NCBI RefSeq assembly: GCF_030052815.1
Contig: NW_026614689.1
Span: 1-64,000, forward strand
Source: Hevea brasiliensis
Lineage: Eukaryota; Streptophyta; Magnoliopsida; Malpighiales; Euphorbiaceae
Direction: 5' to 3'
Length of the DNA: 64,000 bases
The position numbers were made by a program, and so were the translations under genes. The notes under the pieces were generated by a model, which had not been told where the DNA came from, did not search any database, and was given only the letters and a program-made list of their open reading frames with translations. The first letter of the stretch is position 1. Every line of letters begins with the position of its first letter. This document shows, piece after piece, positions 11,109 through 22,500 of this stretch.

Positions 11109-13057
11109 TACACTACAAGGGATTTTAAAACTTTTCTTACTTCTTTTTACAGTGGTGAGCACTATTTACAGGTGTTAAAAAATATTTTTTTAACTAAAGT
11201 GAAACTAGATAACACATTTGAAGTATTAATAATTTCTGCAAGAATTTTGGCAGAGTGCCATCCGTATTTTGAATAAAATAGTTCTTCAAAAACCTGTAAA
11301 AAAACACTTCAATTATTTTGTTCAATCCCCAAACTCCAATATTTAATCAACGCAATAAGTTTCTCAATATTGTCAACTCAAATCCATAATAATTTTTCAG
11401 TGTTTTCAAAAGTTGAGACAAAAGAATATATCAAAATATTTACAAACCAAAATAATTTACAAATTTAGTTTACAACTTTAATGTCCAATTTTAATTTACA
11501 ACCACTCAAACCAAGAACACTATATACATACAGTGAACATACATTGCAATACAAAATGCAAAATATGGTATACTCAATATACCCAATGAACACTCAATGA
11601 AACACTAGCAGCCTAGTCTGCTGCCCTATCAGTCTGTCTACCTGCGACAACAATGAAAAGCTATCGCTGAGCCAATGTCTCAGTGGTGCACAACATTAAC
11701 ATAATGTAACTTTAAATCACAAATCATAAGTCATATAAATAGTGGATACTTAAAACCATAGTTAAATTCAAAGACAGTGAATGTCATAGAGAATTTAAAC
11801 TCCATTTCATAATATTACAATAAATATCAATAAATCACACACACACAGAGCTTAATCATGTTGCTAAAGTTCAATTCATCCCAAAAGCTGATGGCTAGTG
11901 AGGAATTCAATTCATCCCAAAAGCCGATGGCTAGTGATGAATAACATAGCTAGCTAGCAATAATATGAGTACTTATTCTATTCGTCCTCAACAGGTACAC
12001 ACCTCAACACTTCAGCCACAGAGGGAATTCAAAGTCAATTCATCCCACTAGACAAGCTAGCGAGGAATTCAATCAATATAGATGACAGCTATGGTTTCAA
12101 ACCATTTATAATGTTTTTCAATCAATAAGTATCCATCAAATCTCATTCAAACAATTTTTCACAATTTAAACAATAATAGACAATTTGTCATAATTCATTT
12201 CAATTGAAAATTCAAAAGAATTAACTGTTATGCATAAACCTCTGATAACTGTCTCTTGGCCCTGACTCAGTGTTTCTTTCCCTTTCCTTGAGTCTTTGCT
12301 AACTGAAACACATAATTTGAAGTGTTTCAGTACTCATTTACACTGTCTCTAAGAATAAAGCTTAATAATTAACTTATTGAATTCTATTATTGCCTTAGTC
12401 AACATAAGATGTTGACCCTCAATGCATTCCAGGTGAATTAGGTTTTAATGTTACCAATATGTCACATTTTATAGTCTTTTAGTATTGGTACATGTTACCA
12501 AATTCATTTTCATGTATATTTCATTTTATTGCAATTTGCCAGATTTCGGTATACTAATTTGACCTAGCTGGACGACCTAGTTCCCTCGATTTTTGAGTTT
12601 CGGTCCAAACTACAAACTTGTAGGTCTATGTCTTGTTGCACGCGGGGCAAAATTTCAGGTCATTCTGAGTTGTGTAGACCAAGTTATGGTTAATTTACCA
12701 ATTCTGGACAGAATGCATCAAAATGGTAAGTTTAGGTCATTTTTAGGTCACTTTTGCTTTGGCCAATTTTTGGACCTGAACTTGTGCAAGCTATTTGGCT
12801 TGGTTCTGGCCATTTCTGGGCTTTGGTGTCTTCATAAGAATTGTAGATATATGTCTCAACTATTCATGGTAAAAATTTCTGGTCAATTGGACCTGTTTTG
12901 AGTGAGTTATGGCCAAAAAACTAATTGCTGCCCAAATGGTCAATTTTCAGGCTTTCAAGTCACTAATCCGGATTTGGTCATTTTTCAAGTCACCTTCTAA
13001 GCAGAATTTTAGTAAGCTTCCTTCATGAAAGTTGGCACATTTTGTGCCTAGTTTCAC

Positions 13058-13084
13058 CTCCAATTGGTCTCATACCAATTGGAG
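13058..13084. other. Hairpin-forming inverted repeat in the G2 LTR
   Basis: CTCCAATTGG and CCAATTGGAG are separated by a 7-base loop. G3 LTRs have the same structure at 19669-19695 with arms GTCCAATTGG and CCAATTGGAC and another 7-base loop. The outermost base pair differs but remains complementary. Confidence 0.6.
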
Positions 13085-14647
13085 CTACACACTTAAGGTT
13101 CTAAGCCAAAACATACACTGCCCTATTACAATTTGTTCATCCTTTACCAATTACACATCCTATGCTTACCAAGTTCACTCTTCCATGCCAATTCTGGCTT
13201 GTACCATAACATTAACACATTTAGTAACACATTTTTGGTCATTTTGGCAGCTTGTAACCACTCTCAACATACACACTATAATACAGAATTTTCCAAGTCC
13301 AATTACAACAATTAACCACAAGACATACCTCATTTACATGTCCAAATTCAAACCACTATACACATATTCAAATTCAAACAATTATTCATATACACAGGCT
13401 GCCATCAATGACAACATAATTCAACAATATTTCATGAACTCAAACACTTCAATCTTCTTGATGAGGCTGCCACAAGTTTACACATACCCATCAATTTCCA
13501 TTTTCACTTTTCAAGCTTCCAAATCAAACCTTACACATAACCTTACACATGGAATTCAACTACAATACAATCAGACATTTAAATCATCATTCAAACCACT
13601 ATTTACATGCAAGAATAAGCTGTTCTTATTGAGGTTCCATGGCTGCCAAAATATACATTTCCACTAATTCATCAAACTTTAAAAATCCTTCCACAAATCA
13701 ACTACCCACAACACCCATTCAAAGTTTAATGAAACAAGAATTGAAAATACATACTTACCACTTTTGAAATTCTTCAAAACCTCACCAAAACTTAACTTTC
13801 TTGCTACCTATCTACTGCCCAAGTTGTATAGAACAACTTTAGTGAAGAAATCAAGTGGAAAAGGGGCTTACTTCATGCTTGCATGGAGGTTAAGAAGCTT
13901 TGGCCATGGTTGGCCGTCCATGGAGGTTTTGAGAGCTTTTTCAATTTGGCAAGGTGAGTGAGGTTGAAGAAGATGAGTGAAGTGGCTGTCCATTTTATGT
14001 TTAACGGTCCACTTTAGTGGTGTTAGTGGAGCACTAATGGGATTAAAAATAATTTTTAATGTTAAACTTTCATAATTTAGTTTTTATCCACCATTTCTTT
14101 CACTATTCTTATAATGTGTCATAATTTAATTTTTCATGACATTTTCCGAGTATAATATCATTTATTTTTAATGGACATTTAGGTCAAAAGACAACTCGAG
14201 GTGTCAAATGACCACAATGCCTCTGTTCGGGTTGCATTCCCAATTTTTCTGTAACACCGATTTTTGTCTGTTTCTCGATTTTTCGTTTTTCTTTGTACTA
14301 ATTAAATAATTTTTCTTTGATATTTCTAATGATATTTATACTTCAATAGACATTTATTTAAGTCTTAAAAATATTTTCCAGGGTTTCCCGCAGTCCAGGA
14401 CTAGTCAACGGTCCACGCCGCAACTTCCCGGTGCGGTCACCCATCGCTAGGGTTCTTGGCTCGTTTAACTTGGTTACATTTCATTGCTATTATTTTTCCT
14501 TTGTTTTTCTTGTATTTTATTTTCTTGTATTTCATTATTTTATGTCTCCTCATCAATATTTAAGTTTAGTTCTAGGCATCCTAGCTGTTCGGACAGACAC
14601 TGGTCACTGAAACAGTAGAATGCACTACCAAACATAGGGGTGTTATA

Positions 14648-14690
14648 ATTCTCCCACCCTTAAAATAAATTTCGTCTCGAAATTTACCTA
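14648..14690 (-). other. Polypurine tract and conserved palindrome of G2
   Basis: The - strand reads a GGGTGGGAGAAT purine run against the 3' LTR, preceded by AAATTTCG-aga-CGAAATTT (about 14668-14686). The same palindrome with loop TCCT lies at the equivalent place in G3 and the gag-only element. It probably marks the family's 3' end, and its function is not known to me. Confidence 0.7.
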
Positions 14691-15161
14691 GCATGAGTCT
14701 CTAAATAGCTGTGGATGCTGTCTCCTCATGTCCTCTTCACGTTCCCAAGTAGCTTCCTGGCCTGAATGATGGTTCCATAGCACTTTAATCAGGTGTATCT
14801 GTTTATTCCTTAGCTGTTTCACCTCGTATGCCAGAATTTCTATGGGTTCTTCCTCATATGAGAGGTCTGGATTTACCTCAATTTCTTCAACTGATAGAAC
14901 ATGAGATGGGTCAGATCTATACCTCCTTAATATAGACACATGGAAGACTCTGTGTATCCTTTGTAGCTCTGGAGGTAATGCTAGCCGATATGCCAAAGGA
15001 CCTACTCTTTCCAGAACCTCATATGGTCCGATGAAACGAGGACTCAGTTTTCCCTTTCTGCCAAATCTCATAATCCTCTTCCAATAAGAAACTTTGAAGA
15101 ATACCTTATCACCCACTGCATATTCAATATCTCTTCTCTTCAGATCAACATAGGATTTCTA
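14688..15161 (-). pseudogene. int: G2 integrase C-terminus with GPY/F region and chromodomain
   Basis: The main open part (14688-15116) reads SPRFIGPYEVLERVGPLAY, the GPY/F module of Ty3/gypsy integrases, then RIHRVFHVSILRRY, and ends in a chromodomain (EILAYEVKQLRNKQIHLIKV, then LWNHH and EATWE). The chromodomain is thought to guide integration to heterochromatin. Upstream codons to 15161 continue the same protein beyond a TAG at 15159-15161, where glutamine fits (SDR-stop-KSYVDLKRR). The polyprotein ends at about 14688, just before the polypurine tract, as expected. This is the clearest evidence that G2 is a chromovirus. Confidence 0.85.
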
Positions 15162-15900
15162 ACGGTCTGATGCAGCCTTAAGTCTATCTCTGATCAATCT
15201 GATCTTTTCCTCTGTCTGCTAAACAATTTCTGGCCCAATCATCTTCCTTTCACCTACTTCATCCCAACATAGGGGAGTTCTGCACTTCCTGCCATACAAA
15301 GCTTCATATGGAGGCATCTCAATGCTTGATTGGTAGCTGTTGTTATAAACATACTCAATCAAAGGCAAGTGTGTATCCCAACTACCTTCAAACTCAATCA
15401 CACAAGCCCGTAGCATATCCTCCAATATCTGAATTACCCCTTTCAGACTGGCCATCTGTCTGTGGGTGGAATGGTGTGCTGAAGTTCAATCTAGTTCCTA
15501 GGGCTCACTGTAGACTACCCTAGAATCTAGAAGTGAACCTAGGATCTCTATTAGACACAATCGATACTGGCACTCCATGCAGTCTTACAATCTCATTTAT
15601 GTACAATCTGGCCAATCTCTCCAAACTATAGTCCATTCGGACTGGCAAAAAGTGAGTAGACTTGGTCAATCTATCAACTATAACACATACTACATCATGA
15701 CTATTCTGTGTCCTTAGAAGTCCCATCACAAAATCCATAGTTAGCCGTTCCCATTTCCACTCAAGTACTGGCAATGGATGTAACAAACCAGCTGGAACAT
15801 GATGTTCTGCCTTTACTTGCTAACAAGTTAGGCATTTGGAAACAAATTCAGCTATATCCCTCTTCATACCCATCCACCAGTAATGCTCTTTTAGCCATCT
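15162..15900 (-). pseudogene. int: G2 integrase zinc finger and catalytic core (broken)
   Basis: The zinc-binding end shows KCLTC followed by a TAG (15820-15822) and [11 protein letters not shown]. The core (15520-15786) contains LTMDFVMGL and [11 protein letters not shown] with the first two catalytic aspartates. The third acidic residue is in DGQSER (about 15440). Directly after it an extra G in a G run shifts the frame into VIQILEDMLRACV (15219-15455). Another TAG closes that frame at 15219-15221. With two TAGs in place of probable glutamines, further stops near 15490-15525 and the frameshift, no integrase can be made. Confidence 0.85.
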
Positions 15901-16316
15901 GTACATTTTAGTTCCACCAGGATGCATAGCAAAAGGAGACTCATGTGCTTCCTTCATAATGATCTGTGTAAATGTAGCATTTCTCCCATATAAATAGTGT
16001 CTCTAGATCTTCTGAGCAAAAACAATAGTTGCTAGCTCCAAATCATGTGTTGGGTAGTTCCTCTCATGCGGTTTTAACTTGCATGATGCATAAGCAATGA
16101 CATTCAGATCTTGCATCAGTACACAGCCTAACCCATTGTGAGAAGCATCACTATAAACTGTGTATTCTTTACCCAGGGTAGGTAAAGTAAGGACTAGAGC
16201 TTCAGTCAAACACCTCTTCAACTCATCAAAACTCTGCTGGCATTTATTCGTTCACTGAAATTTTACATCTTTTCGAAGCAGCTTGGTCAGTGGAGAAGCT
16301 AACATAGAAAACCCTT
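15901..16316 (-). pseudogene. pol: G2 RNase H and RNase H-integrase linker (partial)
   Basis: The open part at 16003-16221 carries [15 protein letters not shown], the start of the gypsy RNase H domain with its catalytic aspartate, then [17 protein letters not shown]. RNase H removes the RNA strand during cDNA synthesis. The frame is separated from RT by a disturbed stretch around 16320-16380 and from integrase by further frame changes, so it is a remnant. Confidence 0.8.
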
Positions 16317-17924
16317 TCACAAATCGTGATAATTTCTAGCTAAACCTAAAATCTGCGAATTTACGTGATATTCTGGCGACTTCCAATTAAGGATAGCTTC
16401 TACCTTGCTGGAATCTACCTTGATCCCTTCAGCTGACACAACATGTCTCAAGAAGGAGATTTCTTTTAGCCAAAATTCACATTTCGATAATGTTGCGTAT
16501 AGCTGTTTCTCCCTTAAAGTCTGCAATACTATCCGCAGATGTTTGTCATGCTCCTCTGCATTCCTTGAATATATCAAAATGTCATCAATAAACACCACCA
16601 CAAACTGGTCGAGATATGGTCTGAAGATAGTGTTCATCAGATCCATAAAAGTAGCTGGAGCATTAGTTAACCCGAATGGCATTACTAGAAACTCATAGTG
16701 CCTATATCGAGTTCTAAAAGCAGTTTTTGGAATACTCTGCTCTTGCACTTTTAACTGATAATAACCAGATCGCAAATCAATTTTGGAGAATACAGCTGCA
16801 CCCTTCAACTGATCAAACAGATCATCAATGCGAGGCAATGGATATCTGTTCTTTATTGTCACCTTATTCAATTGCCGGTAGTCAATACATAAACGAAGAG
16901 TGCCATCTTTCTTCTTAACAAACAATACTGGTGCTCCCCAAGGTGACACACTAGGGCGGATGAAACCCTTTTTAAGTAGTTCTTGCAACTGTACCTTCAA
17001 CTCCTTCAACTCTGCGGGTGCCATTCTGTATGGTGTTATGGAGATTGGATCCACACCAGGCATAACATTAATCTTAAACTGCACTTCTCTTTCCAGAGCT
17101 AATCCTGGCAATTCATTAGGAAACACATTTGGAAAGTCATATACTGTAGGAATGTCCCTCAATACTGGACTCCCCACTTGGGTGTCTACCACATGCGCAA
17201 AGTATGCTTCACACCCCATTTTGATCATTTTTTTGGCTAGTGCAGTCGAAATGATGTTTGATGGCAATAGTTGCCTCTCCCCATGTATTACCACATCACT
17301 GTATTGAGGGAGAACAAAAGTGACTGTCTTCAGCCTACAGTCAATCATGGCGTGATGCCTGGCTAACCAATCCATGCCCAAGATGATATTATAATCTCTG
17401 AAGGGAATTTCAATGAAATCAGACATAAAAGTATGTCCTTGGATCACCAAAGGACAATCCCTATACATTCTATTAACCCTGACCTCTTGTCTTAGCGGAC
17501 TTTTTACTAGCACCTCAAAGTCCATTTTTGTACATGGAACAGCAATGCAATCAATAATGCTAGCATTCACATAAAAATGAGTAGAACCCGGATCAAATAA
17601 CACAAACACATCTTGATTAAAAGTTGAGAAGGTACCAGCCACAACATCAGACGTCTCGGCCTCTTCTTTTTGTCTCATTGTGTAGACTATGATTGGAGCA
17701 TTACCTTGCTCTGATTGATTCACAGTGCCTTGGCTGCCTATTGGAGTACCTCTACCCCTGCCTCTACCTTTGCTAGGTGGTTGTGAACCTCTGGTGGCAG
17801 GATTTTGAACTGACCCTTCAGCACTAGTAGGAGGTGGTCCAACTCTACGAGTACTGGTGCAGTCTTTGGCAAAGTGCCCTATGCCTCCACAGTTATAACG
17901 GGCTCCTATGGCCTTATAGCACAC
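16317..17924 (-). CDS. gag-pol: G2 Gag zinc knuckle, protease and reverse transcriptase (long open frame)
   Basis: This is the longest open frame in the window (535 codons). It opens with the second half of a Gag zinc knuckle ([13 protein letters not shown], residues about 9-21) and an R/G-rich linker. The aspartic protease follows, with [12 protein letters not shown] near residues 109-120 and [13 protein letters not shown] near 181-193. RT comes next with [55 protein letters not shown] and the catalytic [11 protein letters not shown] (about 445-455). The upstream end is cut by the G3 insertion at 17927, so the listed methionine is not a natural start. After about residue 510 the sequence leaves the family consensus (frameshift). 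The catalytic residues of protease and RT are present. Confidence 0.85.
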   Translation of the reverse strand: MCYKAIGARYNCGGIGHFAKDCTSTRRVGPPPTSAEGSVQNPATRGSQPPSKGRGRGRGTPIGSQGTVNQSEQGNAPIIVYTMRQKEEAETSDVVAGTFSTFNQDVFVLFDPGSTHFYVNASIIDCIAVPCTKMDFEVLVKSPLRQEVRVNRMYRDCPLVIQGHTFMSDFIEIPFRDYNIILGMDWLARHHAMIDCRLKTVTFVLPQYSDVVIHGERQLLPSNIISTALAKKMIKMGCEAYFAHVVDTQVGSPVLRDIPTVYDFPNVFPNELPGLALEREVQFKINVMPGVDPISITPYRMAPAELKELKVQLQELLKKGFIRPSVSPWGAPVLFVKKKDGTLRLCIDYRQLNKVTIKNRYPLPRIDDLFDQLKGAAVFSKIDLRSGYYQLKVQEQSIPKTAFRTRYRHYEFLVMPFGLTNAPATFMDLMNTIFRPYLDQFVVVFIDDILIYSRNAEEHDKHLRIVLQTLREKQLYATLSKCEFWLKEISFLRHVVSAEGIKVDSSKVEAILNWKSPEYHVNSQILGLARNYHDL

Positions 17925-17926
17925 CC

Positions 17927-20900
17927 TGTGACACCCCTTACCCGGCTACAGTGTATCCGAGTAAGCTATGTCACACGGTGTACCGGCACACTCTATTTTA
18001 CCTTAATTAATTTTTTTGTCAAAGTTTTGAATATAGTTTGTGAAATATAGTTCATTTATTGAAATTATAATTTATTTGAGGTTCCAGAAATTTTATAGAA
18101 AATCCGGCAGAATACCGGCTAAAAATGGAGAAAACAGTTCTTCGGAACCTGTTAAAAACACTTCCAAATAATTTCCAAACAATCCCAACTTCAATTCATC
18201 AACAAAGTCTCAATATCAAGATCTCAACAACATTTCTCAATTTCAGTTCTCAATCATCCATCACATGTGATAATCAAGTATAAATCACAAATAGATATTT
18301 ACTTTTCCATTCACAAATACAATTTTCATAATTTACATGAACATCAATATACATTACACAAGTTTAATTACATATGAGAAAAGCAAAATTAATTAGAGAA
18401 TGCCAAAATGACGCCTAGTGTCCTGCCAATGCACTGCAGAAGTTGAGGTGACACGGACATCGCGTGAATCGCAGATGGACTCACCACTGCGGTCTACTGG
18501 GCTCATGATATGTATATCCAGAACCTATGCGTGGCAAAAGCAACGCGCTAAGCAATAATGCTTAGTGGTGCAATAATAAAATAAAAGAAATAGCAAGAAA
18601 TAAATATGTAACGAATGTATATGTTTTATTTGTCTGGTATTTATATATCATTTACTTTGTCCACTTTTATTCATTTGGTTGCCCCAAGTAACCTACACTA
18701 GACGATCGGATCGATAACGGTAAACCGCACCGGGTATCTAGTACCTCGCCGTCACACCATCGGTCACATATGCATCTCTGGCAATGTAACAGAGCGGCTA
18801 CCACGCCAGAATAATCTCAGGCACAAGGCCAAATCTCAATGCAAGGTCAAAATGGCTAAAAGCCATAAAATCACAGAATGACATATTGCCATGTGCAGTA
18901 CTGTTAACTGAACCCTATTGGCTTGCCAAACTATCCAAACCAATCTTGTTAGGTATACTAGGGCATTTGATACTTTAAAGTTCTTCAATCTTTGAATTTC
19001 ATGTTTCTGTGTCACTATTCACCTCTTTGGTCAACTAAAACATTGACTTTTAGGTAGAAATTAGGTACATTGGTTTTGACACTCCCAACATACCACATTT
19101 TTCATTTAAAACTTGTTGGAATTGGTCACCATTACCATTTCTAACTTAAAACCAAGAGGGCATAAATTTCAGTTTTTGAAGCCTAAGTTTACTATTCTAT
19201 TAAGCACTGTTACTGTGGGAATTTGAAGAAATGGCAAACATGAAAGTTGTTCCTTATTTTGTCTAGTTGAATTTCCTTTTTTGAATCACTCCATTTGGAG
19301 TTTTGTACATTCAGATATGATCCAAAAACCACAGCTGGCCTGATTGCCAAAACTGTAGAGTTACCAAATCTACAGTACCATGAACAGTGACTGTGACTGC
19401 CATTTGGGTTAGGTTCTAGTCATAATTTGGGGTAGGTTTCTTCATGAAAGTTGTTTGTCTATGTCTTAACTTGTTTCTGTAAAAATTTCAGGTCAATTGA
19501 CCATATCTACAGTGAGTTATTGCCAAATGAACAGTTACTGTTCATTTTGTCATTTCTGCAGGTGCTGTTGCAGGGTATCCGGATTGGGGCCAACTTTTGG
19601 TCCTCTTGCTTTGGTCTTTTGGGCATGGTTTCTTCAGCAAAAATCTGCCATTATAAGCCTAGTTTCATGTCCAATTGGCCAAACACCAATTGGACCAACA
19701 CAGCCAACGATATGGCAGTCCAAGTGGACTGAAATCTCACCACTCACGCTGTCCTTAGGCAGCCTACACATTCACTTTGCCATGCTATATTTCAGTCCAA
19801 ATTGTGGTCAACTTACCTAAAATGGTCACTAATTGCCCATTAAAATGTTCTCTAACAATTCCTAAGCCAAGTCAAATTTTCACTTCTCAAAACCCTAATT
19901 TCCATTTCCATTTCACACTAGTTACCCTAGTTAACTAGCTAAGTCATTATCCACATAATTATGTACTTCAAACATGATCTCTAGTCCACTTTAAGTCCAT
20001 CAAAACTATCAAACCCATTCCTTCCATAGGGCTACCGAAATCCATAGTATGTATACACATAATTTTTGTTTATTTTAGTTACAAATTCTTACTTAATTCA
20101 AGCTACTAACATGGAAAATAAAGGTTTTAAGTAGATAGGTGCACTAACCTCACTTAAGAGCTTTTCAAAAGCTCAAATTCTTCACTTTCTTCTCTTCTTC
20201 TTACTATCAATCTTCTTCTCAAGGTGGAATAATTAATTTTTGTACTTAGAGGGTAGGGAAATATGGTGGAAATGATGGAAATCTAAAGCTTGAAAAAGCT
20301 TTAATGGAGGGTGGCTATGGGAATGGGTTTCGGCTGGCTTTTGGGGAGAGAGATGGTTGCTGTATTTTTGGTTATTTTGGTCTTCATTTAGTCTCTTTTA
20401 TTAGTTGGTCAAATGGTTGCTTAATTGTGATTGGTGGAAAATTTTAAATGACATCACAATGATGTCATAAATTGCATATATTGTATTTTTCTTTTCTTTC
20501 GTCCACTACTCATTTCCAATTTAATTTCTAGTAATGTTTATTCATATTTTATGTCATATTAATTATTTACTCAACTGGACAAGTCGGTCAAATATCACCA
20601 CTGAAGGCGAAATGACCAAAATGCCCTCCGTTTGGCTTAACGGGTCAAAATTGTCTGTACCGATTGAAAAATTTTTCTAGGTATTTTCTTGGCATTCTAA
20701 TGCCATAGGAACCTCAATGACCCTTCTCTGAGTCCCAAAAATTATTTTATGAATTTTTCCCGGGTTTAGGGCTCCTCGCTATGCGAACCGCAACTTCCTC
20801 CGTTACCCATCGCTAGGGCACCTACTGCTTAACTTGGTTGTATTTTATTTCTAAAATTTTTACCAAATTTTTCTTATTAATATTTGAGTTAATTATGGTC

Positions 20901-21002
20901 CTCACTTTAGTTTAAATATTTTTCCGACATTCTAGTCTGTCCCATCGATAATCGTCACCGAATAAAGAAGATGTACGGAGTAGTTACCGGGAGGGTGTTA
21001 CA
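17927..21002 (-). repeat. 3' LTR of G3
   Basis: The LTR begins TGTGACACCCC and ends GGGTGTTACA. The patch 18460-18540 differs from the 5' LTR at 26265-26350 by CTG-to-TCG changes and 1-2 base losses. It contains degenerate 190-205 bp phrases starting near 19239, 19444 and 19630, and the hairpin at 19669-19695. No genes are present. Confidence 0.9.
19669..19695. other. Hairpin-forming inverted repeat in the G3 LTR
   Basis: GTCCAATTGG, loop CCAAACA, CCAATTGGAC. It is present in both G3 LTRs and in the gag-only element LTRs (about 56101 and 61477). It is the counterpart of the G2 structure at 13058 with an exchanged outer pair. Confidence 0.6.
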
Positions 21003-21045
21003 ACTCTTTCCCTCTAATTTAAATTTCGTCCTCGAAATTTACCTG
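21003..21045 (-). other. Polypurine tract and conserved palindrome of G3
   Basis: The - strand has a GAGGGAAAGAGT purine run against the LTR and AAATTTCG-agga-CGAAATTT just upstream (about 21022-21041). Same arrangement as in G2 and the gag-only element. Confidence 0.7.
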
Positions 21046-21500
21046 ATGCAAACAGTTGAGGGAACTGTTGCCTCATCGTCTCTTCACTTTCCCAAGTTGC
21101 CTCTTCGGTGTTGTGGTGCCTCCATAGCACTTTCACCAGTGGAATCTGCTTGTTCCTCAACTCTTTCACTTCCCGAGCTAGGATCCGTAGAGGTTCTTCT
21201 TCATATGTCAAATCCGGTTGTATTTAAATTTCTTCCCTAGAGATGACATGTGAAGGATCTGAGCGGTATCTTCTGAGCATGGACACGTGGAACACATTGT
21301 GGATCTCGTCCAGCTCTGGTGGTAAAGCTAGCCTATAGGCTACTGGTCCCACACGTTCAATGACTTCATATGGGCCAATGAACCTAGGGCTTAACTTATC
21401 TTTCCATCCAAACCTCAATATCTTCTTCCACGGTGACACCTTGAGGAACACTTTGTCGCCAACCGCATATTCGATTTCTTTTCTCTTCAGGTTGGCATAA
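21014..21500 (-). pseudogene. int: G3 integrase C-terminus with GPY/F region and chromodomain
   Basis: Two frames split by a stop cover this end. 21224-21451 reads SPRFIGPYEVIERVGPVAY and HNVFHVSMLRRYRSDPSH, the GPY/F module. 21014-21211 reads LRILAREVKELRNKQIPLVK followed by VLWRHHNTEEATWE, the chromodomain. The intervening stop is TAA in an otherwise aligned stretch. The protein is closely similar in outline to the G2 C-terminus. It would tether the integration complex to chromatin. Confidence 0.85.
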
Positions 21501-22500
21501 GATTTCTCATGTCTGAGGCAACCTTCGATTGGCTTTGATTAGTTTTACTTGCTCCTCGATCTGCTTTCACTGTGTCCGCCCTACCAATTTGTTCGCTCAA
21601 TTCACCCAAAGACACCGAGTTCTACATCCCATACAGTGCTTCATATGGGGCCATTTGGATACTAGATTGGTAGCTATTGTTGTATGCAAATTCTGAGAGT
21701 GGTAGGTATCTATCCCAACTTCCCTCAAACTCAATGACACAACTCCTCAGCATATCCTCAAGGACCTGACATATATTTCATGTTATTATTATCATTTCAA
21801 TTCAATATGTGTATTTGTTTAATTTGTTTCAATTGTTTACCTGGATTACTCTTTCAGATTGCCCATCCATCTGAGGATGGAAGGCTGTGCTAAAGTGGAG
21901 TTGTGTACCCAAGGATTCATGCAACTTCTTCCAAAATCTCGATGTAAACCTTGGGTCCCGATCGATATGATGGAAAGTGGAATTCCATGCGATCTAACTA
22001 TCTCATCGATATACACCGCTAACTTCTCCGGTGAGTAGTCAACATAATCGCAGAAAGTGTGCTGACTTTGTCAATCTATCCACTATCACCCATACTGCAT
22101 CATGCTTCTTCTGGGTGAAAGGTAGACCACTTACAAAATCGATGGTGACGCGATCCCATTTCCATTCGTGTATGCGATAGGTCGTAGCAATCGATGGAAC
22201 TTGATGTTATGCCTTGACTTCGACATGTCAAGCATTTAGTCACATAGTCACTATGTCCTTCTTCATACTGTGCCACCAATATCAAGCTTCGTATCATGAT
22301 ACATCTTTGTACTTCCCAGGTGCATAGCATATACACCGTGTGTGCCTCTTTTAGAATATCGCCTTCAATTCCCCATTATCCGTACACACGCCTTCCTTTG
22401 TAATACGTATACCCATCCGCTTTCACCTCATGGTCGCTTGCTTTTCCTCCGGGATTTTGCTCATAATAGCCAGAACTTTTCATCTACTTTTGCCCATCTA
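21501..22500 (-). pseudogene. int: G3 integrase core (heavily broken)
   Basis: Integrase segments can be recognised only in pieces on the - strand, for example the region equivalent to [14 protein letters not shown] (about 21700-21750) and blocks around 22080-22200 equivalent to the core of G2. About 80 bases at 21765-21845 (AT-rich, ttcatgttattattatc...) do not align with the family and look like a small insertion. Many 1-4 base indels break the frame. No catalytic triad can be read in one frame. Confidence 0.65.

Larger units (their letters stand above)
10482..14647 (-). repeat. 3' LTR of G2, carrying a TRIM
   Basis: It aligns with 29431-33039 apart from the TRIM and its target duplication at 10575-11113. 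The right end reads GTGTTATA, one change from the canonical GTGTTACA. The LTR contains degenerate repeated phrases and the hairpin at 13058-13084. A 211-codon antisense frame at 13032-13667 also exists in the other LTR but looks fortuitous. Confidence 0.9.

Noticed and set aside
13032..13667. Antisense 211-codon frame in the G2 3' LTR, also open (207 codons) at 31435-32058
   Set aside because: The strand is poor in G and so poor in stops, and nearly every difference between the two copies that I checked changes an amino acid, which is the opposite of selection for a protein. No known domain is visible.
19451..19820. Similar short ORFs at 19451, 27267, 55930 and 61306
   Set aside because: They are homologous LTR sequence read on the antisense strand. 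Their repetition reflects LTR copies, not a gene family.
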